Positions 56,341-64,000 of a DNA stretch of 64,000 nucleotides are shown here, in pieces. The stretch spans positions 806,001-870,000 of the forward strand of contig JAWZYV010019498.1 of NCBI GenBank assembly GCA_038373885.1. The letters are read 5' to 3'. The stretch's first letter is position 1. Each line of letters opens with the position of its first letter. This stretch comes from Cheiracanthium punctorium (lineage: Eukaryota; Arthropoda; Arachnida; Araneae; Cheiracanthiidae). The notes beneath the pieces were generated by a model. That model saw nothing but the letters and a program-made list of their open reading frames with translations. It was not told the origin of the DNA and searched no databases. The translations under genes and the position numbers were made by a program.

Positions 56341-56530
56341 CAGGCACGTATTCAGGAAACATTTTGTGAGAGGGGGAGGGGAGTCCAAACCGTAAAAAAG
56401 GCAGAATTTTTCACAAAAAGACTATCACTATAGTGACAAAAATCAGAATTTCAGGTGGGGGGGGGGAGTGTACGAACTCCCAGGACCCCCCCCCTCTCCC
56501 CCTCTCCTCGTTAAATACGTCATATGAGTT
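56341..56530. mobile_element. hAT-like MITE, degraded
   Basis: Starts CAGGCACGTATTCAGG and contains AAAAAGGCAGAATTTTTCAC and a G-rich/C-rich centre with CCCAGGACCCCCCCCC. The interior aligns with the MITE at 33926-34081 (AAAAAGGCTAAATTTCTCAC). The right end, TTAAATACGTC, is altered and no target duplication is clear. Confidence 0.55.
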
Positions 56531-56850
56531 TGCAGATAGTTTTGGATTATGTGCGCTGATAGCTTTTTCTTTTATTTGACTATGGTTGTTAGTAAACTGA
56601 AATTGTATTTATTTAAAAGAAAGAAACGGGTTTTGAGGGGGTGGAACCCCCCTCACAGAGTAAATGTTAACTTAAAATATAGTGAATAAGAATTATAAAA
56701 AAATCTATACATCCCTGTTTAAGAATTTAAAATATGAATACATAATATTTAAATAAAATATTAATGCCATTGAAAATTTCACAAAGTTATGACAAAGACT
56801 GCCAATAATGACCAATACTAAAGCTGTTCCGATCACCAGAAGCAAAAACT

Positions 56851-57016
56851 ACCATGTTTACTCACGTAATAGTCTCACTTTTTTGCAAATTTTTCATGTT
56901 GAAAGTCCAGGTGCGACTATTATGCGGGTAAAATCTACTATATAATATTGTAACTCTAAAGAGCTATTTTTTCTGCTTCAAAACGGGGGTGCGACTATCA
57001 CGCGAGTAAACACGGT
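56851..57016. mobile_element. MITE with TIR ACCRTGTTTACTCRCGT
   Basis: The left end ACCATGTTTACTCACGTAAT matches the reversed right end ACCGTGTTTACTCGCGTGAT; both continue to AGTC then KCAC, so TIRs of about 27 bp with transitions only plus one T/G. The interior GTGCGACTATTATGCGGGTA repeats part of the end. The superfamily is not settled; such ends occur in several animal DNA transposon families. Confidence 0.7.
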
Positions 57017-57928
57017 TTTCTGCATGACGATAACCATTGTAAAGAATTTTAAATCTCCCTGATTTAGAAGAGATTTTTTGCAGAATTCCCTGACTTTTCC
57101 AGACAAATTTCCCAAATCCCTGAATTTCAAGTCGCCCCTGAATATACAAAAAACTAGAAAATTCCCACTGTAAAATTTCTTCAAATCAAAATCTAGCTGT
57201 TTATCTCATACAAATGAAAAATTACTTTTAAAACTGAATAAAATGATTATTGGTTTTATAATGACATAATTTGTAGAAAAAAGAAAATCACAATGTTATG
57301 AAGCTAGAAATATTTCTTTGATAAGATATACTGCTCGACATCAAAATTGCTGCACTGTGAGTAGCATGTCACCTTCTTGGCGTTCCTATTTTAATTACCA
57401 GTTGTGTATTAATAAAACAAAAAAAACAGTTATATGCTATATACATATAAATTTCACACTTTTTAAAATATTGCTATGTGGTTTGATTTATTTATATGTT
57501 TACAAAATTGTAGTTAAAAGTGTTTCATTAACTTTAAAAAAAAGTGTATAACTATGCTTCTTTGATTCATTTTTACTAGGATTAAGAAATAATAGTATGC
57601 AATATGCAAAAAGAATTGCAAAGTGTGTACAAATTTAAAACTACATAACAAATATTAGAAGGAAATTATAAATAATTTGTAGATACAATTCTTCTGTTCT
57701 TTTATACGTTAAAAGGTGAAATATATCATTTCTTTAAATTGGTTTACCTCATAAATTTGATTGAGATATATCCATTGATTTAAATTATTGACGGCACTTA
57801 CGCGTTAGGAAACTTTAAGATACTCCTAGAAAATCAGAATTCTTATTGTAAGTATAGAAGATAGAAATTTAAAAGTCTGGAAAGTGTATATATTTATATT
57901 TGATGTGAAATCCCCCAGAACACACATG
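57017..57928. other. AT-rich DNA, no gene
   Basis: Frames at 56964-57184 are the antisense of the MITE and its flank; nothing else is recognised. Confidence 0.4.
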
Positions 57929-58072
57929 CAGGGGCGTAGCCAGGGGGGGGGAGATATCGGGATATATCCTCCCCCCGAAATTTTTGGATTAGTGATGAAA
58001 TTCCGTCTATTTATACACATATCACTTCATTCTCCCCCCCCCCCCCGAAAAATTTTCCTGTCTACGCGCCTG
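57929..58072. mobile_element. hAT-type MITE, 144 bp, perfect 8 bp duplication
   Basis: Left end CAGGGGCGTAGCCAGGGG, reversed right end CAGGCGCGTAGACAGG. The flanks are CACACATG on both sides (57921-57928 and 58073-58080), identical. G and C tracts lie inside the ends. The intact duplication points to a fairly recent insertion within the 8.6 kb unit. Confidence 0.93.
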
Positions 58073-58514
58073 CACACATGCACACTAAAAACATCATAAA
58101 TTGTACGGTGTTAGACGACTATTCAAGTACAAACACTGAAAATAAACAATATATTTATCACAGTGCTACGATGTTTAAGTTCAGCGATATTCTTTCACTT
58201 ACTGGAGCACTGCAATCAAAATGATTGCGAACAAAAACACTCATTCCAAAATATTTAACATATCGATAACTATATAATAAGAAATGCTAAGTACAGTTCT
58301 AGGACCAATTAGCAAGTGCAATGAATATAAAAAAACACTATAATAAGGAAATAACTTATGAGAAACAGTTTATGAGTAGTACTTGACTTGTTACATGAAG
58401 TTGCTATTCTTTATTTCCCCCAACACCAAGAGCAATTGCGGAACGTAGTTGTGAACAAGTATATCGGATTTGTGTGGTTGGCTCGAAACCCGCTTATATG
58501 TCCTCGTCAGAAGG

Positions 58515-58655
58515 ACAACACAAACAAGGAAACCTCCCCGAAGCTCACTCACCAAACGTAACGAATTTAATCCAGTCATAAGTACACACTTAAAGAAACC
58601 TAATGTGTAAAAATTAGTTGCTATCTCCTCAAATTAAAGCTAAAATTAATTAATA
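58515..58655 (-). repeat. inverted repeat arm, left of the CENPB-type pseudogene
   Basis: Reversed it reads GAGGAGATAGCAACTAATTT, AGTGTGTACTT and TTTGGTGAGTGAGCTTCGGG then GAGGTTTCCTTG, matching 60449-60592 over about 140 bp. The two arms face each other 1.8 kb apart and enclose the HTH pseudogene, as terminal repeats of a 2.1 kb transposon would. Confidence 0.72.
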
Positions 58656-59388
58656 AAAAATGAGTATGAGCCGACAGAATAGAGCCTCTATAGGCGCTTT
58701 CTATTTTCTTTTATAAATGCTTTTACAAAAAGATGCTTATTTAATAAGCATTTTAAGTAAGCACAGGTCAGGATTCATCTACAGCAATGATTCACTGGAT
58801 ATCTCGCAGAACATATGGTTGGAAAAAAATCAGGCCGATAACTGGTTCCGTTTTGGAGAGGGGGGTGGAGGAAATTGGCCAAAAAATATTTTTTAAACAT
58901 AAAATCTATGCATGCATAGGAGATTAAACGTAGCTTTTTAGAAGAAGCTTAGCTTTTTATCGAAATAAGAATTGAAATAAACAATGGTATAAAAAAAATA
59001 ATTTTAAAAAATTGTAAGGTAATTTTTTTGGAGGGGAGGGGTTCACCCTATAATTCCCTCCCCCACCCCTTTGATTTCACCCTGAAAGAAATATATTATT
59101 AAGTTGTTTCATTAACACAATGTCAGAAAACTGCTGCACTTAATTTTTTCCGAATTTCCCAGTTTTTTTCGGGATGTTTAGTATGTAATGGCCATAACAA
59201 TCTATTGTTTTTACTTAAAATCGGCATTGCAGTGTAAGAATGTGTCACTGCATTTTGTGATTGAATCTCACTTGCTTCGATCCTCTATGTTCCAGGGTTC
59301 GTCTAGAAGGATTTCTAAATTCAAACCTGACTGATCAGCATAAAAATTTCATCGTCTTTTAACAACGAATCCTCTTCGTTGAGGATTC

Positions 59389-60039
59389 TTAGGAGGATTC
59401 AACGCCTCCTAAGACATTTACATTATTTACGAACGCCTGCGTTAATTTCTTAATACCCTTTGACCGAGAGTTTTTCAGCAAAACAAATTTTATAACTTTC
59501 CTGCTTACAATCTTATTCTTTTTTAAAAATCTGTACTGCCATCCTTTAGATTCGCGGAATTTCAGTCCTAATTCGAATGCCTTTTCTGAAGCCCAAGTTT
59601 GTAAATCACAATCATACATATAATTTTTTTGCGTGTTAGAAGTGTTAAAACATAATTTTTTAATTTTATTTAGTTTATATTTATAATCGCCATTCTTCTG
59701 AATTTGCTTTTCCCACAGATATAACTGCCTTTTATTTGTAACAAATTTAAAATAATTTTGAACACTCTGTAAACTGCGGGATTTTGCCACTATTGTATCC
59801 CACCAGTATTTTACTGAAGTCTCCTTATCTTTTCAAGAAATAAATTGCTTATTTTGCATGATGTCCTCACTGGACATGAAGTCAATGCTTTCTTTTTCTA
59901 AACTAGAAAATATAGGATCTTCAGGGGTATCGAGTAATAAGCATTGCTCATTTGCTACCAAATCTGTTGCATTTACTTTCTGATAATTTTGCAAGCTTTC
60001 AACAATTTGATTTTGCAGACTTTTTCTTCGTCTGTGCAT
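59389..60039 (-). pseudogene. CENPB-type HTH protein, pogo-like transposase N-terminal part
   Basis: On the minus strand a single frame of 217 codons runs from ATG (60039) to a stop at 59389, broken once by TGA (59833-59835). The first 68 residues (MHRRRKSLQNQIVESLQNY, acidic towards SSEDIMQNK) are unassigned. After the TGA come SLQSVQNYFKFVTNKRQLYL and DLQTWASEKAFELGLKFRES, then KGWQYRFLKKNKIVSRKVIK, typical of a CENPB-type helix-turn-helix (D.D...WA......L.F.AS.GW...F..R..IVSRKVTKF). This domain recognises DNA in pogo/Tigger transposases and their domesticated relatives. The DDE catalytic domain is missing: the frame ends soon after the HTH. It is either a decayed transposase or a small derived protein with one premature TGA. 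A 140 bp inverted repeat lies on each side. Confidence 0.8.
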
Positions 60040-60448
60040 GGAGACAATGTCATATTTTTCGAAGAAAATTCCGCGTAAAGCATAAAAACAACATTAAGTA
60101 TATTTGCTCCATAGTATCATCATGTGGATAAAAATAATAGAATTAAAATAAATGCCTCACTTATGCGTAAACTGAATTTGCAGCTTGCAATGTGTTAATA
60201 CAAATAAAAAGAAATTACTTTCTTTAGGGACTTTCAGAACTAAAATAAAAATATTATAGGACTTCAGTTTAACTAGTAGAAAACGAGATTAAGCTACTTA
60301 AAAACCCAGTACGTTGAAATATAGCACGGTATAGCAAACACTGATTTATAAATATTTCGAGTACGTACTCGCGTGAGCGTTTCAACTTTTCGACCAATTA
60401 TCCCTGTCACCAAATACTAGCTAAAGGGTTACAATTGGCGCAATTTTA

Positions 60449-60592
60449 ACTAATTTTTAACCTTTAATTTCTCAAATTCTATGAGGAGATAGCCGCTAAT
60501 TTTCACACAGTACGTTCCCTTTAGTGTGTACTTGAGATTGTGTGAAATTCGTTCCATTTGGTGAGTGAGCTTTGGGGAGGTTTTCTTGAAAG
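60449..60592 (+). repeat. inverted repeat arm, right of the CENPB-type pseudogene
   Basis: ATGAGGAGATAGCCGCTAAT, TTTAGTGTGTACTTGAG and TTTGGTGAGTGAGCTTTGGG then GAGGTTTTCTTG pair with 58515-58655. The match stops abruptly at CTTG, where SINE sequence follows. Confidence 0.72.
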
Positions 60593-60595
60593 AGG

Positions 60596-60779
60596 GGAGC
60601 CCTCCGTGGGGGTCTTTCGCAGGGGTCCTAATCCGTATTTACTCTAACTCTCGGAGAAAACCACGGAAAACTCTGAACGGTTAACGGTCGACGGACGAGC
60701 GATGGGACCCGAACCCGGGACTTTCACACTTCGCCGTATACCATTTCCAGTGATATAAACGTTGTGCCATGGTGAGGTG
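60596..60779 (-). repeat. tRNA-headed SINE, type I head
   Basis: Reversed: CACCTCACCATGGCACAACG (A box damaged), CCCGGGTTCGGGTCCCATC (box B), CCGTCGACCGTTAACCGTTC, GTGGTTTTCTCCGAGAG and ACGGATTAGGACCCCTGCGA. It is truncated at the 3' end next to the inverted repeat arm. Confidence 0.75.
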
Positions 60780-61500
60780 AACGGTACGTATCGTTCGTTA
60801 GCAGACCCAGAGCGTCACCTCCGATCAGTGTTGCCATAAACTTTTGCACATAAATCGCAAGTAGATGAAGAAAGAGTCGCTAAGGTGACGTCATAGTATG
60901 ACGTCAGATCAAGTGATGCCCTGCAGTGCTTAAAATCATTATGCCGATTTGTCTGGTTGGTCCATTGGTTTCCATCCGTAGTTTTACACATAAAAGTCCC
61001 CCCCCCTCTCCCCTCAACCGTAAGTCTAAAATAAATATATCAAATTCACAGGTGATTTTTTTCGTTTCTTTTTGTAGGTAAAAAGTCTCGAATTCACAAT
61101 CAAGTTCCATAACTGTTTTATTTCCCATCATTCAACGCCAAGGACGGATTAAAAGGAAGACGGAGGGGTAACTGCCCCCCCCCAAAAAAAAGAATTCAAC
61201 CTTTTTGGAAATATTTTCTACAAAAGAAACCATTTTCCCCCCTCCCCTCAATGTTACATGCCACTTTTTACCAAAGAAGGCCGATATTGTTGCTTACAAT
61301 ATGAGTAAACACTCACCTGAACCTACGTATGCAGTTGTAACTAAATATACCGTCCCTTTTCTCCAGCTCCAGCTAACGTCACGTAGTACAATGTCTTGCC
61401 GTTTTAATTGCGCCGGAGGCAAAATGAGCCTCAAGGTTGAGCAATGACGTCTTCGTCTAGTCCGCATGCGCGGGTGAAGATAGAACAGAAAAAAACTGTT
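60780..61500. other. right interior of the 8.6 kb unit, no gene recognised
   Basis: Mixed composition, with a GC-richer part at about 61290-61480 including TGACGTC and GCATGCGCG. GGACGGATTAAAAGGAAGA near 61143 with a C tract resembles hAT-like MITE ends. The frame 61205-61447 has no recognised domain. Confidence 0.35.
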
Positions 61501-61574
61501 TTTTCTTACGAACAGACTTATTCTGTAAATAATACGAGTAATTTCTGTACGTTTTACAGACTTTTTTTGCAGTG

Positions 61575-61720
61575 CATTGACCGTATTGTATTAGAGTTAT
61601 TTTGAGTGCTCCGGTAGAAGAACTATTAACGATACAGACACTATTTTCGACGGAAGGCTTCATCTTGTAATCCTTAATAACATACACCAATTTTGTTTAA
61701 TTTCAAATAGCAGAATATCT
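61575..61720 (+). repeat. F7 copy 4, right part
   Basis: CATTGACCGTATTGTATTAG through CTATTTTCGACGG continues the F7 copy interrupted at 52941 and matches 4963-5100 and 30171-30245. Confidence 0.78.
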
Positions 61721-61974
61721 GTAAAACTGGAAATCATAGGCCGTTGTAAAGGAAAATACAACGGACGCAAAAAGCATTTGACTAAAGCATGTGTGTACAC
61801 TCAATATATTTAATCTTCATCCACCTAAAATAAATAACTTCATATTCGATTTTCATTATATACTCAAATCGAATTTCATGCTCTTCTGAAAACGCGTGGA
61901 AACTTTCCGCATTCGAACGATTTTGTTTTGTGTAGACCATCTTATATCAATGCTTGAAGCAAACGATTATTTTA

Positions 61975-62260
61975 ATTAAAAAAAATAAACTGTGGTATCG
62001 GGAAAAACTATTTTAAACAAGCTGACTTCCTTTGTGACCGTTACTTCAAACATGACATCATTCTCACTTGAAACAGCAAATTTTGTCTCGCAAATGATTA
62101 ACTTTTTTTTACTCTCGGAAATAAAATAGAGCTGAAAATAGCAAAAAATGGCTTAAAAATTAGGGAACGGGTGGATTTTCAGATTTTTAAAGTAGCGCAG
62201 ATTGTTTTCTATATTTTTATACATAATTATGAAAAATTTTGAGTGGATCGTACCAATGGT
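61975..62260 (+). repeat. interspersed repeat F9, copy 2
   Basis: Partner of 7780-8075, same orientation. Shared blocks include CTCGCAAATGATTAACTT, AAATAGCAAAAAATGGCTTA and TTTTATACATAATTATGAAA. Confidence 0.6.
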
Positions 62261-62388
62261 GTAGATGTATTGATTTTTTCATGCTTATCTTTTTAATCTT
62301 TTTGGAGTAATAGTGGTAAGAGTTTTATATCTTGGGTGAGTTGCCAGGAATGGTTACAGAGTGAGTCAGGGATACGCGTAACTATATA

Positions 62389-62560
62389 CAGTTAACTTCG
62401 GATGTAATGAATTTTCGGCTATAGTGAACGCAAGCCATTAGTCCTGATTCAGTACAGTACAGTATCTATGTACACTAGGGACACTTCGGTTTTAGCGAAC
62501 TTCGGATATAGTCACGAAATTTGATGGTACCCAGAGATTCACTATAACCGAAGTTGACTG
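62389..62560. mobile_element. pogo/Tigger-like MITE, 172 bp
   Basis: Left end CAGTTAACTTCGGATGTAAT, reversed right end CAGTCAACTTCGGTTATAGT; both continue to GAAT. TA flanks both ends (62387-62388 and 62561-62562). CAGTYAACYTCGGTTATAGTGAA ends with TA targets are the pogo/Tigger pattern. Confidence 0.85.
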
Positions 62561-62562
62561 TA

Positions 62563-62797
62563 GTAGGATTTCTTCAGTAGCACTTTCCAGAATTCTCCAG
62601 TTATTTGATGGGCGAACATTACAGAGTTATTTATAAAATCGCACCAAATGTCATCCATTTTGTTGAAATATCGCCAAATTTTGCTCCAAAAGTTAGTTTT
62701 CAAAACTGAAGTCACCTAAGCGATATCGCCAATGTCTGGCGAGAAATCGCAAAAAACAATGCGGACACTTAAACTCCTTATCCAACGTTCTTGTTAA
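62563..62797. other. F7-related phrase
   Basis: TTTGTTGAAATATCGCCAAA and GGCGAGAAATCGCAAAAAAC are F7-type text, matching about 49440-49520 in part. Confidence 0.45.
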
Positions 62798-63213
62798 CCC
62801 TTTAACGCGCGGTGTCCTCCCCGTGAGGACACAACTCTGACATTTTGGCTGCTTTGATTCACGAAGAATAAATTTGATTTCAATAAAATACTTAAGGAGG
62901 ACATAGTAACAACAGAATTCTTTTCTATTTAGCACATCATTTCCCGTAAAAATTATCGATTATCTGTAAAATGGATGTCAGAATTCTTTTTATCAATACC
63001 GGCATCTACTGAGAACTAGAGAATGTGATGAAAATGTACATCGGTATAGAAGAAAAATTAGATAGGCTGCCCAATGCCGAAAAACTGCAGCAGTTGCATC
63101 GTTCGATTTACCTGCCAGCAACATGGCTGTCAATTGAATCGCCCATCGCGTGTCACAGAGCTCAAGAACATTTTTGACAGAGCCGGTTGTGTGGAGGCGC
63201 ACAGCCAGCTGTG
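62798..63213 (-). mobile_element. piggyBac-like MITE, diverged half copy (P6)
   Basis: TTAA (62794-62797) precedes CCCTTTAACGCGCGGTGTCC. The end hairpin is GTGTCCTC (62812-62819) with GAGGACAC (62825-62832), different in sequence from the other copies yet still fully paired. The right-only segment and one palindrome arm follow, stopping near GCACAGCCAGCTGTG, the palindrome centre. It is the most diverged copy in the window and may represent another subfamily. Confidence 0.72.
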
Positions 63214-63220
63214 TATTCAT

Positions 63221-63263
63221 ATCGCTGACATTTTTTATATCTAAAAAATGTCAGAGATATGAA
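63221..63263. repeat. hairpin next to P6
   Basis: CATATCGCTGACATTTTTTA pairs, with one mismatch, with TAAAAAATGTCAGAGATATG a few bases further on. It lies directly at the broken, palindrome-centre end of P6. Confidence 0.65.
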
Positions 63264-63449
63264 GATAGTGACTCAAACCACTTTTCAACAATCACTTAAA
63301 GAGAAAAAATCACGTCGGATGTTCGCATTTCAGGGATTCTGCAAAAATTACTTAAGAAAATAATTTTTTACCTTTTAGCTTTAAATCTAAGTATAGCCCT
63401 TGATAATCTTTGCTTAGAGATTTCTTTGAGACGTTTAATGATGAAAGGC

Positions 63450-63673
63450 TAAAACTTCGCACATCACCACATTAGTGTATAAGGCAGATTTTACTAATAA
63501 TTCGGAATTTTTTTGTACGAGGGTTGTATATAATTTTAAAAATTGTAACTTTTTAAAAATTAACGACACGAATCTGTTCTTAACATTGTTTTTTTTTCAA
63601 TTTACATTGCCCACTTATCTCTAATAGGTAAAGAATTAAAGCGTGCTACCATCTATTTAGGACAACCTGTATA
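63450..63673 (+). repeat. interspersed repeat F11, copy 2
   Basis: Partner of 27330-27560. It ends GGACAACCTGTATATATATA, running into a TA microsatellite (about 63672-63688). Confidence 0.66.
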
Positions 63674-63757
63674 TATATATATATATACACTTGCTGAAGT
63701 ACCCATTGTTCGAACGGAAGGAAGCAAGCATTTTTCTTTCAAACACTCGTTCTTTAA

Positions 63758-64000
63758 CCCTTTAAAGCGCAGTGTTCCCGCTCTGGGAACACCGAACTCT
63801 GACGTTATGACTGTTGCCAGTCACGAAGAATAGATCTGCTTTCTATAAAAATAGTTGCGGGTGACATAGCTCCACGAGTATCCTTTACGTTTTAGCACGT
63901 CATTTCCCGTAAAAAAATGGTCACGATTATTTTTAAACAGCACTGACATCTGCTGAAAATGGAAGAATGCGAGAACAGCTGGATAGATTGTCCAATGCTG
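63758..64000 (-). mobile_element. piggyBac-like MITE, cut by the window edge (P7)
   Basis: TTAA (63754-63757) precedes CCCTTTAAAGCGCAGTGTTC. The end hairpin GTGTTCCC/GGGAACAC (63772-63779 with 63785-63792) is intact, and the right-only segment follows to TTGTCCAATGCTG at the window end. The palindrome would begin just beyond. Confidence 0.78.

Larger units (their letters stand above)
52942..61574. mobile_element. 8.6 kb CACTG-ended insertion, possibly CACTA/EnSpm-like
   Basis: The left end CACTGCAAAAAAAAGTCTGT and reversed right end CACTGCAAAAAAAGTCTGTA both continue to TACAGAAA, so TIRs of about 35 bp with one indel and few mismatches. They interrupt F7 exactly between AAACTGCCA and CATTGACCG. 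F7 copies at about 4963 and 30171 read AAACTGCCATTGA-like text with a single CA, so the target duplication is the dinucleotide CA. CACTG ends, a 2 bp duplication and repeat-rich ends fit animal CACTA/EnSpm elements, but no EnSpm transposase is seen. The interior holds later insertions and a CENPB-type HTH pseudogene. Confidence 0.65.

Overview
The window is an AT-rich, gene-poor, repeat-dense piece of animal nuclear DNA, most likely from an arachnid and probably an orb-weaver-type spider. That guess rests on the Tc1-like transposase families and tRNA-headed SINEs, which I know best from spider genomes; it is recognition from memory, not a search. I find no convincing host gene, no rRNA or functional tRNA gene, and no prokaryotic structure such as operons or CRISPR. 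The only long intact reading frame is a 346-residue DD34E Tc1-type transposase on the minus strand (32073-33113), inside a 1,409 bp element with terminal inverted repeats and TA target duplications.

Layout. 1-8.4 kb: palindromic piggyBac-like non-autonomous elements (TTAA targets), an older modular repeat (called F7 here) carrying two hAT-type insertions, and SINE pieces. 8.6-14 kb: mostly featureless AT-rich DNA. 14-16.3 kb: a small TA-target MITE, a Tc1 remnant, a second piggyBac-like MITE and a SINE. 16.8-31.4 kb: F7 in both orientations, Tc1 debris, a foldback element, another piggyBac-like half element, a minisatellite-bearing repeat (F8), SINEs and hAT copies. 31.7-38.4 kb: two homologous long-inverted-repeat elements (A and B) whose ends interleave rather than nest; arm A holds the intact Tc1 and a hAT MITE. 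38.6-40.2 kb: a second, decayed Tc1-like element. 41-43.5 kb: a diverged tandem array of about 160 bp period. 44.7-45.2 kb: a full piggyBac-like copy. 47.2-52.7 kb: a transposase-like pseudogene, a mariner-like MITE, a solo-type LTR, a SINE, and a decayed gag fragment next to another LTR. 52.9-61.6 kb: an approximately 8.6 kb CACTG-ended unit, possibly CACTA/EnSpm, inserted in F7 and itself full of younger elements and a CENPB-type HTH pseudogene. 61.6-64 kb: F7 remnants, a pogo/Tigger-like MITE and two more piggyBac-like copies, the last cut by the window edge.

The strongest results come from comparing copies inside the window. Four insertions are supported by an uninterrupted (empty-site) copy elsewhere in the window: hAT at 4067-4530, the hAT MITE at 33926-34081, the 8.6 kb unit at 52942-61574 and, less cleanly, the intact Tc1. 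The piggyBac-like family stands out for three reasons: a central palindrome, half elements that all break at the palindrome centre, and an end hairpin whose two arms change together between copies. These elements do not work together as a pathway; they are layers of insertion whose order can partly be read.
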